Shown here piece by piece: positions 22,597 through 33,761 of a DNA stretch of 64,000 bases. Within the stretch, counting starts at the first letter, position 1, and each line of letters begins with the position of its first letter. The notes beneath the pieces were generated by a model. The model was not told where the DNA came from, did not search any database, and worked only from the letters and a program-made list of their open reading frames with translations. The stretch comes from Unio delphinus (taxonomy: Eukaryota > Mollusca > Bivalvia > Unionida > Unionidae), in contig JAQISU010000115.1 in NCBI GenBank assembly GCA_029339505.1, positions 10,615,001 through 10,679,000 of the forward strand, in the 5' to 3' direction. Both the position numbers and the translations under genes were made by a program.

Positions 22597-25590
22597 GTCT
22601 CTTGACCTAGTGTGGTCGTTGAGGCACTGTGCTGCTGAACATCTGACCAGTTCCCTCCACTTGTCCCCATCATGTGCCAATGCCTGTGTCTCTGGAAAAC
22701 TTTTCCTGGTCCATTCTGTGATGTTGTCAGTCCACTTTTTTCTCTGTCTACCTCTCCTTCTACCACCTTGAACACTACCCTGCAGTACTGTTGTGGATAG
22801 ACTGTTGGCTCTAGTGACATGGCCATACCATTACAGCTTTCTCTCTTTGACAGTGGTGAGGACGTCTTCATAATGGCCTACTTTGTGCCTGATGGTGTTA
22901 CGCACTTCTTCATTTGTGATGTGGTCCATGTAAGAGATGCCAGTGATGGTTCTGTAGCATCTAATTTCAAGTGCCTGATTCTTCGTTGTAATTCTGCTGT
23001 CAGGGTCCAGGCCTCACATGAATACAGAAAGACGGAGATGACTAGTGCTCCCAATATTCTGATTTTAGTTTTCAGACAGATAATCTTGTCTCTCCAGATG
23101 GGTCTTAGCTTTGACATAGACGCCGTTGTTTGTGCTGCTCGTGACAAAATTTCTGCTCTTGATCCCTTTTCTTTGATTAGGGAACCAAGATATTTGAATT
23201 GGCCCACTGTTTCCAGTTCCTGTCCTCTTACTTTAATCTTGGTTGAGATTTGTTTGCCACTATTTGTCATCACCTTTGTCTTCTCAGCACTTATCTCCAT
23301 GTCAAATATGGAAGATATTTCATCCAGGTTCTTCACTAAGGTGGCAAGCTCATCTTCACTGACTGCCAGCCCATCAATGCCATCTGCAAAGCGGAGGTTG
23401 GTGATGTTTCGTCCTACAATGCTGACAGTCCCACAGTGGTTTTCCAGAGCTTCGTTCATGATGCGCTCTAAGTAGATGTTGAAAAGCGTGGGTGACAGAA
23501 AACAGCCTTGCCTTACTCCAACTGTAGTCTTGAACCAGTACCCCACAGACCATCGAGCATTACTGCACTGGTAGTCTGGGCGTACAGCTGCTTGATGGTG
23601 TTGGTCAACTTTTGACCCATGTTGTACCTCTTCATTGTGGCCCACAATGCCTCATGCCACACTCTGTCAAAAGCCTTTTTGAAATCTATGAACACATGAT
23701 AGATAGCTTGTTGATGTTGTGAGTACTTTTCACACAGATCCCTTAGATTGAATATTTGTTCTGTTGTGATTCGTCCTAGCCGGAACCTTGCCTGTTCTTC
23801 AGCAATTATTTCGTCTGTTCAAGATGATCTTCAGCATCACCTTACTAGCATGGCTGATCAAACTAATAGTTCTGTAATTTTGGCACAGCTGGAGATTGCC
23901 TTTATTGGGGAGTGTTATAATCAGTGACTGGGTCCACTGTGTTGGCCATTCGCCTGTCTGCCGCATTATGTTGCAGATTTTTTTTAGTAGCTCTATCACT
24001 GACTCCCCACCATGCGTGATAAGTTCAGCTGGGATGTTGTCTACTCCAGCTGCCTTCCCATTCTTCAGAGCTCTTGCTGACTCCACCTCTTCTTTGAGAA
24101 TGGGGAAATCATCATCATTTATGGAGTCTAGAACTTCAAGCACCGCTGGGTCACTTGTGGACGGATGGTTGTAGAGTTCTTTACAATATTCAGTCCATCT
24201 TTCAGCAATGTAACTTGCTTCTGTGAGGCATTTTTCATTTTCGTCTTGAATGGTACTGACTCTTGGCTGCTTCTCTCTGGTGAGGACTTACACAATTTGG
24301 AATGTCTTTTGCTGTTATCCGTTATCAGACTGCTCTCTATTTCTATACACTTTTGTGCAATCCAATCTCCTTTTGCTTTCTTCAAGTTTTTTTCTGATAT
24401 TCTTGTTTATTTCTCGATACTCCACTGCCCCTATTGTGTGTCTGGTGTTTTTGAGGTCTCTTCGGGCATCACACAGATTCAGAATCTCTTATGTAACCCA
24501 GGGTTTTTCTTTGGACGATGGAGGCCAATGATGTCCTTGGCAACTGTTGTCATGACTGTGTTGAAAATGTCTGTCATCACTTTTACATCAACATCCATCA
24601 CAATAAGTGGAGCAAATTTTCCTTCAATTGTGGCTTGGAATGACTTGCAGATGTTAGGGTCCTTCGGTTGTTCAAGGTTGAATTTGAGCTTGATTTTCTT
24701 TGGCTTGTTAATTTTCTTCAACCTCACTCGGAAGTTCATAATAACGAGGTTATGACCACTCCCAACATCAGCACCTGGGAACGTTCTTGTTTTTGTTCTA
24801 TTGATGCCAGATCGGTACCGGTTTTGAATCAGTTTGTAGTCGATCTGGTTATGATGGGCTCCCTTTGCTGCGTGTCATGTCCAGCATCGTGAAGCTTTAT
24901 GTTGGTCCAGGGTGTTGGCTAGTACCAAGTTGTTGTAGCTTGCGAATTCGAGCAGCCGTCTCCCTCTTTCATTGGTAAGCTCTTTGTAAGATGGTCCACA
25001 ATGATCATCGCAGTCTTTTAGAGCATCTTTGCCAACTTTAGCATTCCAGTCTCCTTGGATAATGAGGATGTCATTTTTACTTACCATGTTTATTATACCT
25101 TGGAGTTTGCTGTAGAACACCTCTATTTATTCATCATCATGATCAGTAGTTGGAGCATAGACTTAAATAACGGTGATGTTAAAGGGGGATGCTTTCAGAC
25201 GAATGGAGATTATTCTGCTAGATATGGGGCGACATTCAAGCACCGATCCCTTGATGGCTTTCTTTACAAGGAAGCCTACTCCATTTATTGACTTGTCCAA
25301 CTCTCAACTATAGTATAATATATGCCCATCGTCAGTTTGGTGTTCTCCCAGTGCTTTCCATCTTACTTCACAGAATCTCAGTATGTGCCATGTGTAGTGT
25401 TCCATCTCATGTGTCAACTCTTGGAGTCTTCCAGTCTGAGTTCTAATGTTTCAGGTGGCGATGCCACTATTGAGATTAACCTACCTGTTATTAGTTTCCA
25501 CGGCATGAACCATCAGCATGGTCCTATAAATGCACATCGAGATATATTCCGTTCAGCATCGGACTATAGTCTTCAGAGCACACACATATA
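22561..25590 (-). mobile_element. RTE-like non-LTR retrotransposon, antisense, dead
   Basis: On the minus strand it reads endonuclease, then reverse transcriptase, then C-terminal tail. It ends in a trinucleotide run that is (TGA)n on the coding strand (22561-22595), the kind of short tandem tail that RTE-type LINEs carry. The 5' limit is approximate, as coding-like fragments fade near 25590. No target-site duplication was found. It is inactivated by several frameshifts and an active-site change. Confidence 0.78.
22600..25590 (-). pseudogene. RTE-like endonuclease-reverse transcriptase pseudogene
   Basis: From the 5' side (high coordinates) there are broken endonuclease fragments at ~25590-24880. 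Linker fragments follow at 24739-24128. RT blocks are at 24143-23799 (NGKAAGVDNIPAEL ... NYRTISLISHASK), 23695-23513 (FIDFKKAFDRVWHEALW) and 23645-22878 (VGVRQGCFLSPTLFNIYLE ... LRFADGIDGL ... MEISAEKTKVM ... FKYLGSLI). The catalytic YADD motif reads FADG at ~23379-23390, so the second catalytic Asp is replaced by Gly. Neighbouring blocks lie in different frames. The C-terminal tail has the Trp-rich pattern common in this family and runs to about 22600. Multiple lesions and the active-site loss make it a pseudogene. Confidence 0.8.
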
Positions 25591-26882
25591 ATATTCTAGA
25601 TGCTAGTAACAAAGTGAATGAAACTGGTCCAGTAATTTGTAGATTAGATTGTGAAACGGACAAAATGAAATAGTCATCTTATATAAGCGTACTATATGTT
25701 TAAAAATCTACCTCTTTATAATTATAAAGTAACGTTGTTATGCTACTCAGCACCTTCAAAAATTTATGTATAAGCTTCGTGTACGCTAAAGTGTACTCTT
25801 TAAGTATTAACAATATGTGATTTCATTCACGAATCTTGGTGTCGATTGACTGGGACAGTTAGTTATTGGTGTTTATGTTTTTATGTTTACGTCGAGCTAT
25901 ATATAATCCGAAGATATTGCCAATTAATACAATTTATGTCGAATTAGTCGCGGTTCTTGATTATGAAAGTAAGACAACAGGAAACATTTTTAATTGTTAT
26001 TGATTGACCCTTCTTGGACCAAAGTAAAGGTAGTGATGAATACTTGAATACTTATTTTAAAATTAGTATTGGACACCTTGTAAGAATAGTGTGTGTTGTG
26101 GTCAGTATTCGTAACATAATGCACCATGTGTTAGAAACTATCTTTGACGACGTTGCTGAAATCGAAACCACTATAAAGGAATAATCATGTTTTGCATGCA
26201 CTTACATGTGTGAGATATCTGCAACGCAACCATTGCGTTAGGTACTGAATGGCAATTGTCGCGAAGTAAACAGTATGCATATTAAACGTTTCTTTCATGT
26301 TGCATGTGCTGGCACTACTTTTTGTCTAATGATGAAAGGTAAGATCGAGACAAAAATGTTTAGACATGTTCCCTGATAAACCACAGCGAATGCCAATAAC
26401 ATGCTTCATTGTACTGTATATCCTAACGCCTTGAATATACCCTACGAAACCGAACAGATGTGCGTGTATGTTTGTCTGCCATTGTACAAATCTAAGACGA
26501 AAAAGGATTTTATAAAATTTGTTTGAGAAATTCAAAATATCTATTTAAAACGCGAGGTAATGAAAAAGTAACATTCTATACAGATGAAAGGCACACTGGT
26601 TTATTTTTGAATCATAATATTTAGGGAATCATTCTTGGCATGTTTGTTTTATTGCTTTATGATGTGCCGCTCTAAGCTGTAATTTCAAATATGTTGTAAA
26701 TGCCTAGTTGTTTGACAGTTTCATTGTATCGTACTTATTCACTGTCGATATATATTTTATGTTTCATGTACACCAAGTACTTAACTTCTATCAGTAGTGA
26801 CAGCAGTAGTCTCTCAATCTTCTCTCTTCTGTTTAATTTTCAGCTCACTCAGTTTAAAAATCTTATTGCAACCTAGTACGCA

Positions 26883-26913
<31 letters not shown>

Positions 26914-26921
26914 GTAATACA

Positions 26922-26966
<45 letters not shown>

Positions 26967-26987
26967 TATAATAATAACAATAATACA

Positions 26988-27038
<51 letters not shown>
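26883..27038. repeat. (TAA)n microsatellite
   Basis: AAT/TAA trinucleotides with a few ACAAAT interruptions. The poly-Ile frame across it is an artefact. Confidence 0.97.
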
Positions 27039-27438
27039 TGGATTAATATCAAGAGACCGCTAATCGAAGCAGTTAAAGGTGGATAAATATAAATGCATGG
27101 GACTTCTAGAAGTATATATCATGTATGACGTCACCCGTTATCGAATTAATGGAAAACAGAATCAAACGGTTGTGGCTGCCATAAGTTTTTCCCACAAAAA
27201 TATCACTGAAATATATTTAGCAATAAAAATAATATAGTAATTGAAATAGTTTGTGCCATAATATTTGACTTGAAAATCTAGCTATACAAATAAACATAAC
27301 ATTTCAAAGAACAGAACGGAAACCAGAAAATCTGCTTCCTCTTAAAACTAACAAGATTTGATTCACTGTAGATTGTATTATATTGTTTTGTGAAGGAAAG
27401 CAAATAAATGTAAGTATTGAACGAAATATATTAATATT

Positions 27439-27504
<66 letters not shown>

Positions 27505-29575
27505 GTAGTGTGCCTGAAAGTTTGTTAAAATGCTGAAGAGCTAGAAAATGTCCAGTTGCACCATCGGTGTTAGTCATAGGAAACTGTTATATAATACACA
27601 GAGAACTCGGCTGAGCTATTTCTAATCCCTAGTCGTCCTCTCTATCATAAGTTTCTAAGATACTTTTTCTTCAGTCAGATTCAAGAAAAGAAAATTCATA
27701 TTTCACGACATTTGACGATCTCGTTTAAATGTCTGAGAGTTTTAATTCGCTGTCATTAGCTTCCCTTCAGGTGTACAGTTTGTTGTATATTGAGTCCATT
27801 CCTACTTTATAACAGTATGTTGTCTATCGGCATTACTTTTATTTTCGGTGTCGTACAATTTCGATTGTTATAACTGAATAGTCAAAACGTTTTAAATACC
27901 ATTCGTGCAGTGCAAAGCTGTGTGTCGAGATATTTTTATTAGGAGCGTGAAAAACGATGGAAACATGGAGCGACTAGACAGTGTCGAAAACACTGTCAGA
28001 AGGTATTTTTAAGTGTAGGTCTGGCGCCTACAATTATCTGTCAAGAGTAAGATATGCTTTGTTGTGTATTACAGACCTACTGAAATGTTACAGAAGTTAA
28101 TATCTAAAAGTGATATTCCTATATTAATAAGCTTTTCGTGACGATGTCAAAGGAAACTATATGATGACGTGAGTGACATTGTATTGGATTTTCAGTTCAC
28201 TTGGGATCCATCATTGAAGTAATCAACTTCGCTTAAGCAATCATAATTTCGTAAAAATACCACATAAAGGGTAACCAAACGCCCAAACCATCCTTCTGTC
28301 CGAAACAAAATAAAACAACCGCGATACAGTGACGTTACTAAAGAACAGAACAAGACTGAAGACTCTGGACTGGTTGTCATAGTCGCTAAAGTACTCATTT
28401 TCCTAATGTTAACGATTGCAATGGCAAATAACATAAGAACAATGGACTACAACCATTACAGAATACGTGTCTCTCTACTAGTTAAAGGCAATGTCCGTTG
28501 TGTGCCATTGTTTATTACCAAATTACCGAAATTTGACCAAAACTGGCTTTCAAAGTTTTGAATGCACCAGGCACAGTTCTTTTTTCTAATCATTCCCATT
28601 TTTATTCTTCATTTCTGCGAATCCAAGTCCTTATATTTTGTGGTGAGATAGAACTTTGGTATTATTTAGATCTTGTCTGATGAAATCTTGTTATAAAAAA
28701 AATTAATTTCTTTTAAGACGGTTCAGTCTTTAATTCTTATCCAATATTTTGACAGGAGTGATTAACACGCACTTGTTATCAGTGATTTTCCGAACATAGT
28801 GTTTGAAATCTTGCAGCAAAATTGTGAAAAACTTTTTTAAGAGAATAAGACGTCAACGCAAATTACTTCTTAATTAAAGATTATACGATTCTCTGGATAA
28901 TTTTCTACGTTGAATTCATTCAAAATTTGAATTTATGTTGAGAAACTTTATTAAAAGGTATGGAAATAGACTAGTACTGACCAAACATTAATATTAATGT
29001 AACAAATAGAAATATCTAAGAAATTATTTTCTTTCTTTTGGTGTCATGCGAAGATACATGTCATTAAAAATACAATATATAATAGGAACATTATGCCTTA
29101 GAAATTTGAAAAGTGTGAACCCAATATTTAGAAATAAATAGAAATAAAAGTTATTATTTTTGTTATTGTTTCCGGCTTAGCTAGATATTCGCCCCAAATT
29201 GTCATCCAAACATATTTGATATCTGTCATTAGGCATTGGAGCTATGTTTCAAAATTAATTTTAGTAAGTAACGGTTAAATATTTATGTAAAGATTTATTA
29301 AGCAACAGTTGAAATGCTGAAAAAATGCTACGATATAACAAACCGATTTTCGGAAGATTCGACTTTGAGTAAAACTAAACAGGTGGTATACAAACATTTT
29401 TAATGTTTATAGTTAGCCTCATGAGTTTCTGTCATTGCTCTGTTTGATTTGAAGTCGATAATAACTTTAGAACTGTCAAGCTCGAAAAAAAGTACGTGAC
29501 GTAGCCTGTTAGATATGGATATTCAAAAAGATAATTGCAAAAGCTGAAAGAACAGCTTAAATAATTGTTGTTGAA

Positions 29576-29578
<3 letters not shown>

Positions 29579-29668
<90 letters not shown>
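29579..29668. repeat. (TA)n microsatellite
   Basis: An uninterrupted AT dinucleotide run of about 90 bp. Similar runs occur at 27443-27501, 57957-58046 and 61321-61405. Confidence 0.98.
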
Positions 29669-29671
<3 letters not shown>

Positions 29672-30542
29672 CAACTTAAACTCATTAAACATATTAGGTC
29701 TAATAAAATTTCCGTACAATATTTATATTTCTTTCCATGCTTGCGTAGAGTTTACTTTCCTTCTGAAATCACAATAAGAACTTCTTGAAGTTTTCAGTGG
29801 AAGCAGATTCTTTGTTTTCTGTTTCTTCCTTTGAAGTGTAATTTCTATTTTACAGCTAGATGTTCAAGTCAAATTTTATGCCGCAAAAGATTTCAATGAA
29901 CTACAATCTTTAAAACAAAATGAAAGTGTGTACGAGTTGACTTCTGATAGCATGGAAGAAAACTAAATTAAACAATGGCTGACTACGTTTATTATATCTG
30001 TAGTGTGTGGAGTTCCTGATATCGCATAACAGTTCTTATCTATATTTTGGTCTAATAACTTCAGTTCGTGCTAATCGAACACAACGTTTAAATCGGACCT
30101 TTTGATCGATTAATTTCACTTTGTGAGAACAATTAACGCGCCTAACAAAATCATCGTTTTGCCGGGAGGCGGTGTTTATGCTTGCCATTCACAAATGAAA
30201 ACGACATATTCGCTTTTACACAAACCTTACCACAGAGATTATACAATACAGTTTGAAACTTGTAAAAGTCAAATATTCATTGAGGATATACCCGTTTACT
30301 CCATTGTCGTACCTTTATATGAAACATTTAATGTTATAACATTCTAACGCTTGTGTTACGACTGCTCTTGATAAAAAAAAAAGCCAATGACATGTATCAG
30401 AATATAAAATGCTTTAACTTTTTTCCATATAAAATGTAATCACTTTACGCTTTCATCTATACAGTATATTGTTATTGATCAGTTGAAATGGATCTCTGGG
30501 TTATTTTTACAAATGTTCTTACATATCCAGCGATCTCAGGTA

Positions 30543-30729
30543 CTGCGTGGGTTTGAGTCTAAGATTCGGCTAATGTAGTTAGGTGAGAAAGCTTGCCAGT
30601 AGCTTCTCGTGGGTCGGTGGTTCTCTCCGGGGGTTTTCCCGGTTCTTCCTCCACCATTAAACTGGCCGCCATGTATAGCCTATATTGTGCTTAAAAATGG
30701 CGTTAAACCATAAAAAACAAACAAACAAA
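30543..30729 (+). repeat. tRNA-derived SINE, 5' truncated, with 12-bp TSD
   Basis: Same family as at 4855-5110. It starts just before the B-box (GGGTTTGAGTCT) and carries the full body and an (AAAC)n tail. It is flanked by an exact 12-bp duplication CGATCTCAGGTA at 30531-30542 and 30730-30741, so the insertion is recent. Confidence 0.93.
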
Positions 30730-30741
30730 CGATCTCAGGTA

Positions 30742-31342
30742 TGTATTGAATATAAAGTTCCCAATTCCAGTACAAACATTACATTTTAATTCGACGCATT
30801 AATAATAATGTGGACGTCGTGTGTACTATATATGCATGATTCACCCCCGCACAACTGTTTAAACGAGCAACAATGAAGTACAGGCTTAAATTATTTCATC
30901 TTTTTATACCACAAGATTGCGTTCTTACTTATTTAAGCATAATGGTTTCTTCTGTACACAAGAGATCTATATAAACAAATGAAGGAATTGTTACAATCGC
31001 TGTCAGATTGTTTCCATCAATATTATGTTTAGGGATGTTTGGCATAAAAATCAATAATATAACCAAATGTCACCCAGGAGATAAATAAACGTGGCGTTTC
31101 TCGCAAGGGAAATCAGTTTTTTTTCTGGTTCTTATCTGGAATAAACTATTTCGTGTTTTATGATAAATTAACGCCTTTGCATGGAAACGGTGTAATTTGG
31201 CGATAGTGACTTAACCAAGGTGATAAAAAAAAGATTCGACACGGTAAATAATAAGTGTTATGAATCAGTATAAGGTTCTGTTAACCAGTCTGAGTAAGGA
31301 GCATAGGAAGGATGCATCCCAAATCTTTTTTTAACTGCGTCC
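30742..31342. other. Non-coding left flank of Polinton B
   Basis: No gene was recognised. It ends with CGTCC (31338-31342), the left copy of the target-site duplication of element B. Confidence 0.7.
31338..31342. repeat. Target-site duplication, left copy (CGTCC)
   Basis: It immediately precedes the first TIR base and is identical to 47273-47277, immediately after the last TIR base. It is a 5-bp duplication expected from the element's integrase. Confidence 0.9.
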
Positions 31343-31657
31343 AGCAGCAGAGAGGGTGAACCCTACAACGTTTTTAGACAAAATTTTGATTGAATCCTTA
31401 AAACGAGCCTTCCTAGAATCTCATTTTAACCAAAAAAAATGTCTCAGGGGCAAACCCTACAACGTTTTCAGACAAAAAATTGATTGAAATCTTAACGAGC
31501 CTTCCCTACGAAATCTCATTTTAACTAAAAAAATGAAAACGGAGACTTTTACGATTTTTTAATTAATTTTGGTCGCAACTTGTTGTCATCCACCCTCTCT
31601 GCTGCTACAGGTTAACAAAAAATAATAAATGATTTTAACCGAATATTTGATCCAGTC
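31343..31657 (+). repeat. Left terminal inverted repeat of Polinton B
   Basis: It matches 46956-47272 in inverted orientation with few differences, mostly small indels in A/T runs. The tip motif AGCAGCAGAGAGGGTG (31343-31358) recurs in reverse at 31591-31606, so the outer 264 bp has its own inverted ends. Inside are two direct copies of a ~94-bp unit (CCCTACAACGTTTT ..., from 31361 and 31455). The innermost bases contain a copy of the last ATPase codons in reverse, although no ATPase gene is at this end. Confidence 0.93.
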
Positions 31658-31658
31658 T

Positions 31659-33008
31659 TTAGGACTTTACAAACAAACTAATCGCTAACACCTCTTCTTG
31701 TAAATCAATCAGATTATTTGACTGGTCGGTAAGTCGGAAATTAATTCTCGTTAACGAATTATTATGGCATCGCATGTAGACAGGATTAATTGGGTTTTCA
31801 ATAATTAGGAATCCTGGAGGAGCTGTTGGTGCAAATGAATAAATAATATATCCCTGCTGAGCTTGATTTGATTGCTCTAGATTAATCTGATAGCTTCCTT
31901 CGATAACATCACATACTAAATTGAGCGCAATCACCGATGAAATATTCACGTTGAACGGAGCGATATGCCTACCGCCACCATCTGGATCATTATTATATTT
32001 GAGGAGGACAGTTGAACCTGATTTTTGTAGCGCTTTGATATCGGTTTTAACAATTCTTGCTAATTCATCAGCGTTGTATTTCGGAAACTTGAAATTACGC
32101 AGATTGTCTTCTGTGATATTGTAATCGGTTAGGAATCGTTGTTTATTGTCGCTGTTGTCATTAATTATTGTTTGAATAATTAGTTCATAGATATATTCCA
32201 TGTCCGATATAAGTTGATTTATTATTTCAATGTGTTTTTGCGATCTTGTTTTCCGTAGTTGTTCTAGTTGTGTGTCATATAATTGTTTAATCTCATTAAA
32301 ATAACCACGGACGTCAGTTAGCGTAAATGAAATAGTAACAGATGAGTCGGTTGTTCTTTTAATGATAAAATCCCATTGCAATGTGTCTTTGTTGGTGAAT
32401 ATAAATCTATCGGCGATTTTTCTTTTTCTTATATCAGATAAATTATCTCGATAACTGGGATTGATTTCATGATATGATTCTACGTCCGTGGTTAAGTCGG
32501 TGGTGGATTTTTCCGGTGGTTTTTCAGGCCATCCTAGTACGGTTCTAATAGAACTCTGATAGATATCTACGACGTATCCTTCTGTGCTTATCTCAATTGC
32601 GGATGATAGCGTCGGCTCATGAACTGTTATAGCGATTTTCGATTCTGTTCCAGTAATCGATTTTATTCTACGCGCGAATTCATTATTGATTTGTTCGATT
32701 TGGTATGATCCGGTTGGTATGGAAACAACGTTCCAGTCTGGGGTTCCGTCGGGTTTATTCTTATTTGCAAACACTAAAGAATTATTGGGTTGTTGACCAC
32801 CAAATGATTTTGATCTGATATTAGGCCAACTGTGATACACTCGTAGTTTTGCTAGCGCTATCTCCTTCACGGGGACTGGGCCAGGGAAATTCACACTAAA
32901 CTCGGGTTCCGTTGATGTTATTGATATCATGCTTGTTTGTACTGGGTTCGTGTTCTCCACTATTTGTTGAAGTAATTCCATCGGTGTCGTCATTGTTATT
33001 ATACTCAT
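31659..33008 (-). CDS. Penton-like minor capsid protein
   Basis: 449 residues from an ATG, intact. The N-terminal part (residues ~28-160) has IALAKLRVYHSWPNI and GSYQIEQINNEF. The last ~110 residues contain NNDPDGGGRHIAP, YSFAPTAPPGFLIIE and a terminal LFVKS. This pattern matches my knowledge of the Polinton jelly-roll minor capsid (penton-like) protein, which sits at capsid vertices; the role is inferred. The homologue in element C is closely similar throughout. That in element A shares the ends but not the centre. Met28 (32925-32927) is a possible alternative start, but the upstream residues are conserved in element C, which supports the first ATG. Transcription runs outward into the left TIR. 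Its start overlaps a 151-bp local duplication. Confidence 0.8.
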   Translation of the reverse strand: MSIITMTTPMELLQQIVENTNPVQTSMISITSTEPEFSVNFPGPVPVKEIALAKLRVYHSWPNIRSKSFGGQQPNNSLVFANKNKPDGTPDWNVVSIPTGSYQIEQINNEFARRIKSITGTESKIAITVHEPTLSSAIEISTEGYVVDIYQSSIRTVLGWPEKPPEKSTTDLTTDVESYHEINPSYRDNLSDIRKRKIADRFIFTNKDTLQWDFIIKRTTDSSVTISFTLTDVRGYFNEIKQLYDTQLEQLRKTRSQKHIEIINQLISDMEYIYELIIQTIINDNSDNKQRFLTDYNITEDNLRNFKFPKYNADELARIVKTDIKALQKSGSTVLLKYNNDPDGGGRHIAPFNVNISSVIALNLVCDVIEGSYQINLEQSNQAQQGYIIYSFAPTAPPGFLIIENPINPVYMRCHNNSLTRINFRLTDQSNNLIDLQEEVLAISLFVKS

Positions 33009-33064
33009 GTTGTATTTCTAAATTTGACACCGTGGAATCATAAATACTGACCATCACTGAGAAC

Positions 33065-33709
33065 TCACGATCTGGTATGGTTGAGATTATTGAGATCATT
33101 TTGTTTTTTGGGTTCGTGTTTTCCAATTCCATCGGTGTTGTCATTGTTATTATATTCATGTTGTCGCTCTAATTTCGATATCGCGGAATCAAAAATACTG
33201 ACCATCGCTGAGAATTCACTATCTGATATAATTGTATTATCGAGTGACGACGATATCATCAGGGATAACTGCGAATATGCGGTTGATGCAATATGAAATT
33301 GAATTAAGTAATTCTGCAGTTTACTCTGGCTGCATGATGATATCTTTTTTGCTATCCCGGTTGATATACCCCCGATTGTAGCCACCGCAGAAATGCAAAT
33401 TGGAACTACGACCGGGGCAATCATTGTAACCGATGCAAGTATTATTCCGGCGCCAGCGAGAACGCTTGACACCGAGTACATAGTAATATCAATTGCGGTG
33501 ATTCTTCGTCGGTATTTTTTATTTTTTATTTGATACTCCTCAGTGAGGGTTTTGAGTCTAGTCTGAAATTCTCTGACCTGATCATAGCGACATTGCGTTG
33601 ATGAAATCATTTTTATTTCAAAAATACTAGTGTTTTCAATTGTGTTTTCAAGTTCGCGGAAAGTAATTTCAAATTCGCGGAAAACTCTTTCACGGTGTCG
33701 AATCGACAT
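33065..33709 (-). CDS. Hypothetical membrane-active protein with hydrophobic Gly-rich segment
   Basis: 214 residues. Residues ~1-75 are charged and helical, probably coiled coil. Residues ~80-125 form a long Gly/Ala/Val/Ile-rich segment (SVLAGAGIILASV ... VVVPICISAVATIGG) able to cross or disrupt a membrane. A Ser/Asp-rich tail follows. I do not recognise the family. Its place among capsid genes suggests a virion or entry role, by inference only. The first ~33 residues arise from a duplicated start region: a ~50-bp block with AATTGAAAACACTAGT precedes the ATG and recurs inside the gene, so Met34 may be the original start. A short upstream ATG frame (33728 downward) ends TAATG, overlapping this start. 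The C-terminal part is also duplicated into the start of the next gene. Confidence 0.55.
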   Translation of the reverse strand: MSIRHRERVFREFEITFRELENTIENTSIFEIKMISSTQCRYDQVREFQTRLKTLTEEYQIKNKKYRRRITAIDITMYSVSSVLAGAGIILASVTMIAPVVVPICISAVATIGGISTGIAKKISSCSQSKLQNYLIQFHIASTAYSQLSLMISSSLDNTIISDSEFSAMVSIFDSAISKLERQHEYNNNDNTDGIGKHEPKKQNDLNNLNHTRS

Positions 33710-33761
33710 TACGACGATGATGGAATCATTGTTGTTATTTTAAACCAACTAGTGTTTTCAA

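Larger units (their letters stand above)
25591..30542. other. Non-coding AT-rich region with microsatellites
   Basis: It contains (TAA)n at 26883-27038, (TA)n at 27443-27501 and (TA)n at 29579-29668. No protein-coding gene, RNA gene or mobile element was recognised in the rest. Confidence 0.6.

Noticed and set aside
22431..22871. 146-residue gene with Asp-rich tract
   Set aside because: The Asp run is the (TGA)n tail of the RTE-like LINE and the rest is its C-terminal coding region in a partly shifted frame.
24479..24739. Link between the LINE segment KINKPKKIKLKFNLEQPK and the polymerase repeat KINPKFNLDKPKK
   Set aside because: Superficial Lys/Pro-rich similarity; the LINE segment is a normal part of its linker.
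32896..33159. Separate 87-residue gene
   Set aside because: It is a chimera created by the 151-bp duplication joining pieces of the neighbouring genes out of frame.
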